Assembly (NCBI GenBank): GCA_000432835.1
Contig: FR890375.1
Coordinates: 1 to 64,000 of the forward strand
Reading direction: 5' to 3'
From: Clostridium sp. CAG:417
GTDB lineage: Bacteria; Bacillota_I; Bacilli_A; RF39; UBA660
DNA length: 64,000 nt
Shown: positions 16,959 through 25,598 of the stretch, one piece after another
Layout: each line of letters opens with the position of its first letter
Position numbering within the stretch: the first letter of the stretch is position 1
Position numbers and translations under genes: made by a program
The notes under the pieces: generated by a model
Told to the model about the DNA's origin: nothing
Database searches by the model: none
The model's input: only the letters and a program-made list of their open reading frames with translations

Positions 16959-18414
16959 TTTTTATCTTTACCTTTGCATTTTCTATATTTTTACTTGTTT
17001 GTATTTTAATTAATTCTTCTTTTAATTTTCTCAATTTTTCACTTAAATCTACATAGTATTCATGAGGCTTTTCGATTCTTGTGACTTCTGGATATAAGGT
17101 TTTAAATTCATTTTCACAATATTTTTTCTTATCTTGGATACTAGGATCTTCATACACTAATACGCCATTTTTAAATATTGGTACTTGTAATTCACGGACA
17201 TGATAATTGCTTAATCTTTTTTGTTTCCAAGTATCAACAGGATGTACTAATGTATAATTATTTTTTGATATTTTTTCTTCAGCAAGGACTATTACATCAC
17301 CTAGGGCATAGCCTGTTGATTTATCATAAAAACGATATGTTTTTTTATATCCTGGATTTGTCGTCTTGATAGAATCATTACTGACTTTAATTTTGGGAAT
17401 AATTTTATCATCTTTTTTTACCGCTACTAATTTATAAACTCCTCCTAGACGTTCTTTAGCTGCAGAAATATTATCCCCAACTCCTAGAGAATCAATACAT
17501 GCTCCCTGATTTTTTAAGTCACGAATGGTATATTCGTTTAATCCATTGGATAAGCAAATATTTGTATCTTTATATCCAGCCTCATCTAACATTTTTCTCG
17601 CTTCTTTAGAAAGATAGGCTAAATCACCGCTATCAATTCTAATACCTTTAAATTTGATTCCATTTGGTTTCAAATATTCATCAGCTAACTTAATAGCATT
17701 TGGAATACCACTTTTTAGAGTGTCATATGTATCAACTAAGAAAACGCAATTATCAGGGTTTGACATAGCATACTTTTTGAAGGCTTCATACTCATTGTCA
17801 GATTCGGTTACTAGAGAATGAGCCATTGTTCCAAGTACTGGAATGTTATACTTCATGCCGGCATATGTATTAGATGTTCCACAACATCCTCCTATATAAG
17901 CATCTTTACTAGCCTCAATACTAGAGTCAATTCCACGGGCTCTACGGGCACCGAACTCCATTACAGGAATGTTTCCGGCTTCATTTGTTATTCTTTTAGC
18001 TGCAGTTGTAACAAGAGATCCATGATTGAAGCACGCAAGAAGTGCTGTTTCTAGAAGTTGAGCAGTAACCGCATCTGCCTTAACAGTAATTACTGGTTCG
18101 TTAGGAAAAACTACTGTTCCATCGGGAACTGCAAATATATCTCCCTTAAACTCTAGATTAGATAAATAGTTAAGAAATTTTTCGTTAAATATTTTAAGAC
18201 TTCTTAAATAATTTATCTCCTCTTCTCCATATTTAAAATTTTTAACATAATTAATTATTTCTTCTAAACCTCCACTTAATGTATATCCTCCATTAAAAGG
18301 ATTATTTCTGAAGAAAATATCAAAATATACTTCTTCATCTTTCTTACCAGAATCAAAATATGTTTGAGCCATTGTTAACTCATAAAAATCTGTCATTATA
18401 CTTTTATTATTCAT
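16936..18414 (-). CDS. pncB: Nicotinate phosphoribosyltransferase
   Basis: The 492-aa protein converts nicotinate and PRPP to NaMN, the entry step of the Preiss-Handler route. MTDFYELTMAQTYF near the N-terminus, the active-site EFGARRARG with GGCCGTSN, FKGIRIDSGDLAYLS, and the terminal VHPVDTWKQKRLS with ELQVPIF all match the longer (EC 6.3.4.21) Firmicute form. It lies 8 bp after pncA. The last ~20 residues are Lys-rich and overlap the next gene. Confidence 0.96.
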   Translation of the reverse strand: MNNKSIMTDFYELTMAQTYFDSGKKDEEVYFDIFFRNNPFNGGYTLSGGLEEIINYVKNFKYGEEEINYLRSLKIFNEKFLNYLSNLEFKGDIFAVPDGTVVFPNEPVITVKADAVTAQLLETALLACFNHGSLVTTAAKRITNEAGNIPVMEFGARRARGIDSSIEASKDAYIGGCCGTSNTYAGMKYNIPVLGTMAHSLVTESDNEYEAFKKYAMSNPDNCVFLVDTYDTLKSGIPNAIKLADEYLKPNGIKFKGIRIDSGDLAYLSKEARKMLDEAGYKDTNICLSNGLNEYTIRDLKNQGACIDSLGVGDNISAAKERLGGVYKLVAVKKDDKIIPKIKVSNDSIKTTNPGYKKTYRFYDKSTGYALGDVIVLAEEKISKNNYTLVHPVDTWKQKRLSNYHVRELQVPIFKNGVLVYEDPSIQDKKKYCENEFKTLYPEVTRIEKPHEYYVDLSEKLRKLKEELIKIQTSKNIENAKVKIKNEKGKIK

Positions 18415-18422
18415 AAATTTAC

Positions 18423-19001
18423 CTACTTTCTTATAATATTAATACCTTGTTGTTTCATTAATAACTTAGCTGCTTTTACATATTCTTGTCTTGCATCCTC
18501 ATCAAATGTTTTAATAGCGTTCTCATATATATTTAGAAAAACATTTCTATTTTCTTGATTTAATCTGTTAGCAAGTCCCATGATACCATTAAAATCACAT
18601 ATATCAGTACAAACACCAACTTCATCAATTCTTTCAAGATTAACTAATTCATCAATTAATGTTCTAAATGCTGGAGCTTCATTAAAACTGGTGGAGTTTT
18701 TTTCAATCGATATCGTATTGTCAAGGTTTTCATAAACTTTAAGTTCAGGAACAAGCTCTGCTTCTTTTGTACCTTTAATACAATGTGCTGGCATTCTTAA
18801 AAACTCAGTAGCATTTTTATCATGAGTATCTTTAATGAAGATAACTAAATCACCATTATTTAAATAGTTTTCAATAATTTCCTTTTGGGTGGGTATAATT
18901 TTACTACAAGATTTATCATGTAATGGCCCTTCATAGATGAAGCCATTTACCATATCCACAACTATTAATGCTTTTTTATAAAGCTTTAAATTTTTAATCA
19001 T
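18423..19001 (-). CDS. pncA: Nicotinamidase (cysteine hydrolase family)
   Basis: The 192-aa isochorismatase-fold protein deamidates nicotinamide to nicotinate. Catalytic features are Asp in VVDMVNGF (~16), Lys/Asp in FIKDTHDK, and the nucleophile Cys in GVCTDICD (~126). It is the first gene of the salvage operon, and its product is the substrate of the next enzyme, PncB. No quinolinate (de novo) genes are seen, so the organism probably relies on salvage. Two palindromes and a near-consensus promoter lie directly upstream. Confidence 0.94.
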   Translation of the reverse strand: MIKNLKLYKKALIVVDMVNGFIYEGPLHDKSCSKIIPTQKEIIENYLNNGDLVIFIKDTHDKNATEFLRMPAHCIKGTKEAELVPELKVYENLDNTISIEKNSTSFNEAPAFRTLIDELVNLERIDEVGVCTDICDFNGIMGLANRLNQENRNVFLNIYENAIKTFDEDARQEYVKAAKLLMKQQGINIIRK

Positions 19002-19011
19002 ATTTCTCCTC

Positions 19012-19033
19012 TTATTAACATTTTGTTAATATC
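19012..19033 (-). promoter_or_regulatory. Candidate NrtR operator, promoter-distal copy
   Basis: A perfect 19-bp dyad TATTAACA-TTT-TGTTAATA (19013-19031) lies in the pncA leader 12 bp before the start codon. It is followed by TC, as in the other two sites. Confidence 0.7.
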
Positions 19034-19065
19034 TTTCTTTAAAAAATATAATAGGCGACCGTCTG

Positions 19066-19102
19066 TTATTAACAGTATATTAATATCAAATTAAAATGTC
19101 AA
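19066..19102 (-). promoter_or_regulatory. Main promoter of the NAD operon with overlapping candidate NrtR operator
   Basis: Minus strand: TTGACA (19097-19102), an exact 17-bp spacer and TATACT (19074-19079). The dyad TATTAACA-GTA-TATTAATA (19067-19085, one mismatch between arms) covers the -10, so a bound regulator would block RNA polymerase. Its centre is 54 bp from that of the second dyad. Confidence 0.8.
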
Positions 19103-19304
19103 CCTCTTTTTAATAAAAATTTAAAAAGATAGTTTAGGATAGTGTTTAAATGGTAATTTTTTCTTTAAAATATTTTTTATAATTGGAATCCTTTTACTTG
19201 TATATTGTTATTTATATAAAATGGTTAGAATAAAAAATATAAAAGCGCACAAAACGTATTAGCGATTAAATCAATACGTTTTATGTTAAATGATTTGATT
19301 AATT
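19103..19304. other. Non-coding gap with an inverted repeat
   Basis: I see no gene here. The only structure is a 10-bp inverted repeat AAAACGTATT (19251-19260)/AATACGTTTT (19273-19282) with a 12-nt loop, just past the stop of the PHP gene. It may be that gene's terminator, although the T run is poor. Confidence 0.5.
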
Positions 19305-20288
19305 CTAGTGTAGAAAAGTACGTTTTTCTAACTTGTCAAGTAATGATAACTTTTTAATTTTTATGTTATTATTTTTTCCTGTTCCTAATTCAATATCTGG
19401 TTTAACAGACTTTCCATGAAAATCACTACCTCCGCTGACAAGTAAACCATACTCTGCCGCTATTGATAAATAATAGTTCATTTCTTTTTTGGTGTGACTT
19501 GAATGATATACTTCAATCCCCTGTAATCCACAACTAATCATATCCTTCAATAAAATTAGAAATTCCTTTTCTGATAATTCTAGTGATTTGGGATGCGCTA
19601 AAACAGGTATACCTCCACTATTTATTATTAATTCCAAACATTCTTGATATTGTAGTTGATTATTTGATTGTCTTGTTTTATTATATGCATCTACTAAATA
19701 CTTATCAAAGGCATCTTTAATACTAGTTGCATAGCCATATTTGACACAAAGCTTTGCTAAATCTGGACGACCTAAGTTATGATTCGCATTGACCAGCTCT
19801 TTTATATCTTCATAACTAAATCTAATTCCATAGTCTCTTTTAATTTGTTCCATTATTGATAGAACTTGATTGATACTGTTATCTTTTAAATTGACCATTT
19901 TTTTATTTAAGGTTTTATTATTTAAATCAAAACCATAACCTAATATATGCATCCTTCCTTTATTGGCCTTGGCAGATATTTCAATACCATTGATAATTTT
20001 GATACCACTATCTTTAATTAATTTATCACTTCTATTAATTGTTTTTATTCCTTCAATAGTATTATGATCAGTTATTGCAATAGTGCCTATATTTTTAGCA
20101 ATCGCTAAAGCTATTAATTCTTGCGGTGATAGAACTCCGTCTGAATAATTGGTATGGGTGTGCATATCAATTATTTTGGTGGATGAGTTAGTTAAATTAG
20201 AAAAAGATGGATTGTTTAATTTCTCTACTATTAAGCTCGAATTTATTTTTTTCATATTATAATTAGTTTTATTAGAACAAATTTCCAC
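19305..20288 (-). CDS. PHP-domain phosphoesterase
   Basis: The 327-aa protein has PHP metal-site motifs: DMHTHTNYSDG (~42-52), AITDHNTIEG (~75), a central GIEIS and HILGYGF, then VLAHPKS (~237), EVYHSSHT and GSDFHG (~291). This order matches YciV/RNase AM-type proteins, which hydrolyse 3',5'-nucleoside bisphosphates or trim short RNA. The first ~38 residues are Ser/Asn-rich and outside the domain. A GTG start follows AAGGAGATGATGAT; an internal ATG at residue 12 has no clear site. It is a single gene upstream of the NAD operon promoter and is not obviously linked to it. Confidence 0.85.
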   Translation of the reverse strand: MEICSNKTNYNMKKINSSLIVEKLNNPSFSNLTNSSTKIIDMHTHTNYSDGVLSPQELIALAIAKNIGTIAITDHNTIEGIKTINRSDKLIKDSGIKIINGIEISAKANKGRMHILGYGFDLNNKTLNKKMVNLKDNSINQVLSIMEQIKRDYGIRFSYEDIKELVNANHNLGRPDLAKLCVKYGYATSIKDAFDKYLVDAYNKTRQSNNQLQYQECLELIINSGGIPVLAHPKSLELSEKEFLILLKDMISCGLQGIEVYHSSHTKKEMNYYLSIAAEYGLLVSGGSDFHGKSVKPDIELGTGKNNNIKIKKLSLLDKLEKRTFLH

Positions 20289-20394
20289 ATCATCATCTCC
20301 TTAATATTATTTTTTACCATTAAGAGCCTTGGACAATTCATGTTACCTTTTGTATACGGTGATACAGTTCTTAGCTTAGTAATTATTATTGAAC

Positions 20395-20889
20395 TCATTG
20401 TATTAAACTTCTTTTCTTAATTAACATTTTTTGTTGTACAATGGGATCCACGTATCCTAAAATATTCTTATCAAGAGTAAAAACTTCCTTAACCATGCTC
20501 GATGATATAAACTGATAGTCCTTGTCCGCAAATAAACATACTGTATTTACTTCATTACTTGATATTTCTTTATTTATCTGTTGTAATTGTACTTCATAGT
20601 CATAATCACTTAAACTTCTAAGGCCTCTAATGATTGCTTTACATTCATTGAGCAATGCAACATCTACTGCTGCACCACGAGCTGAAATAACTTTGATATT
20701 GTTCATATTTTGATATAATTTTCTAATCATTTCAAGCCTTTCCTCTAAAGTAAATAAACCAGATTTTTTAGAAGGGTTTTGCATAACCGCTATTATTACT
20801 TCATCAAATAAATTACTTGCTTGTTCTATAATATTCATGTGTCCTTTTGTGATAGGATCGAAACTTCCTGGATATAAAACTTTTGTCAT
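20395..20889 (-). CDS. coaD: Phosphopantetheine adenylyltransferase
   Basis: The 164-aa protein catalyses the fourth step of CoA synthesis. YPGSFDPITKGHMNII (~6-21) is the family's HxGH motif region, RGLRSLSDYDYEVQL (~90) binds phosphopantetheine and FISSSMVKEV (~127) closes the ATP site. The ATG overlaps the coaE stop (ATGA), so the two last steps of CoA synthesis are translationally coupled. Confidence 0.97.
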   Translation of the reverse strand: MTKVLYPGSFDPITKGHMNIIEQASNLFDEVIIAVMQNPSKKSGLFTLEERLEMIRKLYQNMNNIKVISARGAAVDVALLNECKAIIRGLRSLSDYDYEVQLQQINKEISSNEVNTVCLFADKDYQFISSSMVKEVFTLDKNILGYVDPIVQQKMLIKKRSLIQ

Positions 20890-21443
20890 AATAATTTCAC
20901 CAACCTTTTAACTGTTTCTTCATTATTTGTTTTGATAACATAATCAAAAGCATCCACATCAAAATTAATACTTGCTTGTTCTCTTAAATCAAATGCTTCT
21001 TCTGTTATATTATCTCTTTTCATCGCTCTTTTTTTTCTTATCTCGTAGGGGATATCTAAAAGTATTTTCACATCACACATATCAAAGTATTTTGAATTTG
21101 GTAATAATAACCAATCTATAATTATAATTTTATCTTTATTTGTATTAAGAAAATTATCAATTTCTATTTGCATATACTTCCATGTAATATCTGTTAATTT
21201 ATTCATTGCTTCCTTAGAATTAAAAACTATTTTAGCTAGCTTTTTTCTATCAACCATATCTTTTTTTAGAATAGAGTTTCCAAAAGAGTTTACTAATTTC
21301 TCCTTGACATTTGGTAGCAATAATGACCTATGTCCAACCTTATCTATATCTAAATGTATAGCCTTATTTTCTGTTAATTTAATTATTTCATTTGCTAATG
21401 TAGTTTTTCCACTACCAGATTTACCACAAATACCTATAATCAT
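20886..21443 (-). CDS. coaE: Dephospho-CoA kinase
   Basis: The 185-aa P-loop kinase has Walker A GICGKSGSGKTT at ~3-14, then the DxD motif in HLDIDKVGHRSLL (~36), VDRKKLAKIVF (~76), IIIDWLLLP (~108) and RKKRAMKRD (lid). It phosphorylates dephospho-CoA. The usual DxPLLFE is replaced by DWLLLPN, so it is somewhat diverged, but length and coaD coupling support the call. It is divergent from the LysR gene. Confidence 0.85.
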   Translation of the reverse strand: MIIGICGKSGSGKTTLANEIIKLTENKAIHLDIDKVGHRSLLLPNVKEKLVNSFGNSILKKDMVDRKKLAKIVFNSKEAMNKLTDITWKYMQIEIDNFLNTNKDKIIIIDWLLLPNSKYFDMCDVKILLDIPYEIRKKRAMKRDNITEEAFDLREQASINFDVDAFDYVIKTNNEETVKRLVKLL

Positions 21444-21532
21444 AATCTACCTCCTATCTACTTGTATTATATTACTGTTATTGATATAATTAAAATACAT
21501 GTTTGTTATGCTTATTATAACCGGAGGTTATT

Positions 21533-22420
21533 ATGAATATAGATTTTGAATTGTATAGAATTTTTTTTGTTGTTGCCAATAACTCTAATATTACCAGGGC
21601 AAGTAAGGAATTAAATATATCTCAACCAGCAATAAGTAAGTCAATTAAAAATTTAGAAGAACAATTAGGCGGACAACTATTTGTTAGAACTAAACGTGGT
21701 GTTGTTCTTACAGAAGAAGGAAAAGAATTTTATAAATACATAAAACAAGCTATGGAATATATTAATAATGCAGAAAATAAGTTTACAGATCTAATTAATC
21801 TTGAAGCAGGATGCATTAAAATTGGCGTTAGTACAACATTGACAAAGGAATTTTTACTGCCCTATCTTGAACAATTTCATTCTTTATATCCTAAAATAGA
21901 TATACAAATAATTACAAATTTAACTTCTGAATTAGTGAAAAAATTAAAAAATGGTTTAATAGATATTTTGATACTAAACATTGATGATAAGAACTATGGA
22001 AATGATGTTAATATTATTAAATGTAAAAAAATAAATGATTGTTTTGTTGTAAACAATAAATATCAAAATTTGGTTGATAAAAAACTTTCTTTAAAAGATT
22101 TAAATAACTATCCCCTAATCTTACAGGCCAAAGGTTCAAACACGAGAAAGTTTTTAGATAATATAGCAGAAGAAAATGGAGTTATACTTAAACCAAATAT
22201 TGAACTAGCAAGTTATTCATTAGTGGTGGAATTTGCAAAAATTGGTTTTGGCATTGCGTATGTTACTAAAGAATATGTAGAAGATGAAATCAGAAATGGT
22301 AGTCTATTCGAGTTAAAAATAAAAGAAAAAATTCCAAGTAGAGATATAGGAATTGCATTATCAAAAAATCATGTACCAAATTTTAGTACAAAAAAATTGA
22401 TGGAAATAATAACAAAATAA
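21533..22420 (+). CDS. LysR-family transcriptional regulator
   Basis: The 295-aa protein has a typical LysR winged HTH at 1-65 (FFVVANNSNITRASKELNIS, QPAISKSIKNLEEQLGGQLF, then RTKRGVVLTEEG). A periplasmic-binding-like effector domain follows (GCIKIGVSTTLTKEFLLPYL). The ligand is unknown. It is divergent from coaE with an 89-bp gap and 196 bp upstream of an MFS gene in the same direction, which it might control. It opens the plus-strand accessory block. The ribosome binding site is GGAGG. Confidence 0.9.
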   Translation: MNIDFELYRIFFVVANNSNITRASKELNISQPAISKSIKNLEEQLGGQLFVRTKRGVVLTEEGKEFYKYIKQAMEYINNAENKFTDLINLEAGCIKIGVSTTLTKEFLLPYLEQFHSLYPKIDIQIITNLTSELVKKLKNGLIDILILNIDDKNYGNDVNIIKCKKINDCFVVNNKYQNLVDKKLSLKDLNNYPLILQAKGSNTRKFLDNIAEENGVILKPNIELASYSLVVEFAKIGFGIAYVTKEYVEDEIRNGSLFELKIKEKIPSRDIGIALSKNHVPNFSTKKLMEIITK

Positions 22421-22616
22421 GTTATATAAATTGATTTAAGATGATGTAATGATGGATAATAGGAAGAAATGTATAAATATGTTAGTGAATAACTAGAGAC
22501 GATAATACAAATATAATATAATGACCTTTCAGTAGTGAGTAAAATACCACTGTTCTAGTAAATCTTTAATGTATATTAATTAATGTTATAAATAGGAAAT
22601 TTTAAAGGAGTAATAA

Positions 22617-23798
22617 ATGAGTAAAATATGGAGTAAAACAGAGAACAAAATATTAATTATACTATTATTATTTAGTATATCAATTGGATTATGGAATAAT
22701 TTTAGACAATTATGGATGCAGGATAATGGACTTGATCCAACACAAATAAGCAGAATCTTAAGTTATGGTACATTATTTTGTGTAGTTGGTATATTGATTT
22801 TTTCAAAGTATATAAAATTAAATAAAATAAAAAGTTTTATAACAACTGCATTACTGATTAAAATAATAAATTTAGTTATATTGTTTTTTCTAAATAATAG
22901 AAGTTTAGGCACATTTATTAATTTATCTATTATTATTGATATAATCATAGAACGATTGATAATTATTAGCATTTATCCATTAATTGTTACTATCAAGAAA
23001 AATAATACCTTATATAGTAAGAGAAAATTGGTAGAATATACAGGACGTGACTTAGGGGTTTTAATTGGTGGTTTTGCAATTGGAAAAACAATATTAGGAA
23101 TAGTATTTAATTATAATTTATGTTTACTAATTTCAATTCTGTTTTCTATTATATCATTAATAATTCTATTTAATATTAAAATAGATAGTATAGAAACAAG
23201 TAATTCTTCCGATAACATATTTAAATATATTTTTACAAATAAATTTAGAATGACTTATATTATATATTATTTAGTAGGTCAAATAGCATATTCTACTGCC
23301 CTAGGACTAAAAATGTTAACGCTAACAAACTATTTAGGTTTTACAGATAGTTGTGCGACAAAATACTTCTTAATTATAGGAATACTTGCAGACATAATAG
23401 GAATAGTTGCGCTTAAATTTCTCACTCCAAAAAATGACTATATAACAATAACTATAAAATTTGGAATAAGATTTTTAGGATATACATTGGCATTCTTATC
23501 AAATAATATTATTGTTGTAATATGCGCAATGTCTTGGTCTTTGCTTATTTCAACTGCATATGAAAATGTTACAGATGCACCTTATATCAATAGTATTGAA
23601 CTTAATAAACAATTAGCATATACAAATTTAAGGTATATGGTTGGTTCACTTGGAGAAGCAATTGGAACATTTTTATGTGGAATTATGTATGTTATTGGTT
23701 TAAGATACATGTTCGGACTATCTGCTTTCTTTATGCTAACGCAATTAACATTAGCGTATATGTTAGTTTATCAAAGGAAAAAACTAAATATAAAGTAA
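22617..23798 (+). CDS. MFS-like transporter
   Basis: The 393-aa protein is almost all hydrophobic, with about 11-12 membrane segments and a short loop GLDPTQISRILSYG after the first, as in MFS carriers where a sensor-type DxxG follows TM2. It has a central Ser/Asn-rich loop (~200) and a second half with VGQIAYSTALGLKML. No substrate-specific motif was recognised. It has AAAGGAG before the ATG. Codons are strongly A-rich like its neighbours, consistent with acquired DNA. It could be an exporter, perhaps under the LysR gene upstream. Confidence 0.75.
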   Translation: MSKIWSKTENKILIILLLFSISIGLWNNFRQLWMQDNGLDPTQISRILSYGTLFCVVGILIFSKYIKLNKIKSFITTALLIKIINLVILFFLNNRSLGTFINLSIIIDIIIERLIIISIYPLIVTIKKNNTLYSKRKLVEYTGRDLGVLIGGFAIGKTILGIVFNYNLCLLISILFSIISLIILFNIKIDSIETSNSSDNIFKYIFTNKFRMTYIIYYLVGQIAYSTALGLKMLTLTNYLGFTDSCATKYFLIIGILADIIGIVALKFLTPKNDYITITIKFGIRFLGYTLAFLSNNIIVVICAMSWSLLISTAYENVTDAPYINSIELNKQLAYTNLRYMVGSLGEAIGTFLCGIMYVIGLRYMFGLSAFFMLTQLTLAYMLVYQRKKLNIK

Positions 23799-23969
23799 AG
23801 AATATTGTTACAATTTATGAAAATTACTATATGAGATTTATTCTTATTAGAGATTCAAAGGTTCTTTACTCCCCTATTGATTTTAGATATAGACTATAAA
23901 AAATTAGATAAAATAAATATAGTTATTTATAGTATAATTTTGTTATGTAATAGAAAGAGGTGTTTACAA

Positions 23970-24722
23970 ATGTTTATTAACTATGCACATAGAGGCGCTT
24001 CAGAATACGCACCAGAAAACACAATGTCTGCATTTAATATGGCATTACAGTTAGGAGCAAACGGAATTGAATTAGATTTACAAAGAACAAAAGATGGTAA
24101 AATTGTTATCTTTCATGATAATAAAATCGATAATAAGTCTAATAAAAAAGGTAAAATAAGTGATTATACATATCAGGAATTATTAGACTTTGATTTTGGA
24201 AGTTGGTTTAGTTTAAAATATAAGGGTGAAAAGATTGTTTTATTTGAAGATTTTGCAAAAAAGTTTTTATCTAAAAGCCTAACTTTCGCTATAGAATTAA
24301 AGGATGAAGGAATAGAAAAAGAAACTTTTGATATTATAAAAAAATATGCAACACATAACAATATTTATATTTCATCTTTTGATTATAAAGCACTTGAAAA
24401 TATGAGAAAAATTGATTCAAATATAAAATTAGCTTGGCTAATAAAAGAAAAAATTAATAATGAGAATATAAATAAACTTTTAAAAATTAATGGAACGCAA
24501 ATTTGTCCAAAAGCAGATAATGTTACAAAAAATGATATAGAGTTGGCTCTCAAAAATGGACTTAGAGTTAGACTTTGGGGTGTTTCAAACGAAAAAATAA
24601 TGCAAGAGGTTTACAAATTTGATATCGATGGAATGACCGTCAATTTTCCAGATAAGCTCCAACATTTAATTGAAAATGAAAATAATTGTAAGGCCTGTAC
24701 TCATAATTATTATAGTTTGTAG
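23970..24722 (+). CDS. Glycerophosphodiester phosphodiesterase
   Basis: The 250-aa TIM-barrel GDPD protein hydrolyses glycerophosphodiesters to glycerol-3-phosphate and an alcohol. Key motifs are AHRGASEYAPENTMSAF (~6-22, catalytic His/Arg and first metal Glu), ELDLQRTKDGKIVIFHD (~36-53, metal Glu/Asp and second His) and AIELKDEG (~114). No signal peptide is present, so the enzyme is cytoplasmic. The ATG after AGAAAGAGGTG is the start. The end of the protein is Cys/Asn/Tyr-rich (CKACTHNYYSL). Confidence 0.93.
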   Translation: MFINYAHRGASEYAPENTMSAFNMALQLGANGIELDLQRTKDGKIVIFHDNKIDNKSNKKGKISDYTYQELLDFDFGSWFSLKYKGEKIVLFEDFAKKFLSKSLTFAIELKDEGIEKETFDIIKKYATHNNIYISSFDYKALENMRKIDSNIKLAWLIKEKINNENINKLLKINGTQICPKADNVTKNDIELALKNGLRVRLWGVSNEKIMQEVYKFDIDGMTVNFPDKLQHLIENENNCKACTHNYYSL

Positions 24723-24966
24723 AACTTATATAATCCTAACATATTAGGTGATTATCAATAAGTACCAAAAAACATAAAAGATAATTAGAAAAATTGATGA
24801 TGTTTTTTCTTTTTATGATTTATAATCTAAAATAAAAACTTACGAACAATTAAGTTCGTAAGTTGATTTCAAATCGAGCAATTAAACAACAAGATATGAA
24901 CTAAGTTTTCTTTCTGCATATAATTATATAAAATTTCAGTGAATTTTAATAGGATTATAGAAAAAA
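24723..24966. other. Non-coding gap with a strong hairpin
   Basis: I see no gene in this stretch. It contains an 11-bp perfect stem AACTTACGAAC (24837-24847)/GTTCGTAAGTT (24854-24864) with an AATTAA loop. The T-rich side (TTTATTTT) lies on the minus strand, where no gene precedes it, so it could be an orphan terminator or a binding site. Confidence 0.5.
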
Positions 24967-25134
24967 ATGGCAAAATATGTTATCATTAAACAGATTTGTG
25001 TTATAAAAAATTATGAAGATGTAAGTCATATTTGGTTATTTAGTGGAATTCAAAGAAAAAAAGCACATAAATTACATAATAAATTAAGATATGATGAAAA
25101 TTCAAATAAAACATTTGTAAAATATATAAATTAA
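24967..25134 (+). CDS. Possible small protein, unknown (55 aa)
   Basis: This open frame starts ATG GCA AAA TAT and encodes a basic peptide of mixed composition (MAKYVIIKQICVIKNYED, then HIWLFSGIQRKKAHKLHN). It ends 11 bp before the GNAT gene. The upstream region (AGGATTATAGAAAAAA) is a poor ribosome binding site. It may be real, or a relic of a longer gene. I do not recognise it. Confidence 0.35.
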   Translation: MAKYVIIKQICVIKNYEDVSHIWLFSGIQRKKAHKLHNKLRYDENSNKTFVKYIN

Positions 25135-25145
25135 GGATAGGTTAA

Positions 25146-25586
25146 ATGGAAAAGATAGAAGTTAAATTAGAAAAAGATAATAATGATTTTTTTAGGGAAT
25201 GGATTATAAAAGAATGGCAACATCATAATACAGTAGATCCAATATATCAATTAAGAATAATAAAACCAGAGGAATTAAAATTTAAAGAAAATGAAGAATA
25301 TTATAAAATTTTATATAACAATAAAATGGTTGGATTCATTGGAATTAAAAATTATGAAAAAGAAATATATTTATATAGATTTTTTATAGATGAAAAATAT
25401 AGAAATAATGGAATTGGTACTATTGCATTAAACCAAATAATAGAATTAGCAAAATTTGAAAATAAAGATTTATCGTTAGAAGTAATTGGAGAAAATATTG
25501 CTAGAGATTTATATGAAAGATTAGGATTTAAAACTCATTACAGAAGAATGATATTAAAAATAAATGATGATATATACGAAAATTAG
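25146..25586 (+). CDS. GNAT-family N-acetyltransferase
   Basis: The 146-aa protein has the GNAT core: YRFFIDEKYRNNGIGTIAL (~73-91), with the acetyl-CoA loop shortened to RxxGIG, and a late ARDLYERLGFKTHYRRMIL typical of motif B. The N-terminal half is charged. The acceptor is unknown. The stop is 12 bp before the DMT transporter start and the intervening AGGTGA serves the next gene, so the two are probably co-transcribed. Confidence 0.85.
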   Translation: MEKIEVKLEKDNNDFFREWIIKEWQHHNTVDPIYQLRIIKPEELKFKENEEYYKILYNNKMVGFIGIKNYEKEIYLYRFFIDEKYRNNGIGTIALNQIIELAKFENKDLSLEVIGENIARDLYERLGFKTHYRRMILKINDDIYEN

Positions 25587-25598
25587 GTGAAAGAATAT

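Noticed and set aside
22421..22616. Gene or RNA in the LysR-MFS gap
   Set aside because: Only short broken frames and a weak imperfect hairpin are seen; nothing supportable apart from the MFS ribosome binding site.
24837..24864. Terminator for the glycerophosphodiesterase gene
   Set aside because: The T tract is on the minus-strand side and the hairpin is over 110 bp past the gene, so I list it only as an unexplained hairpin.
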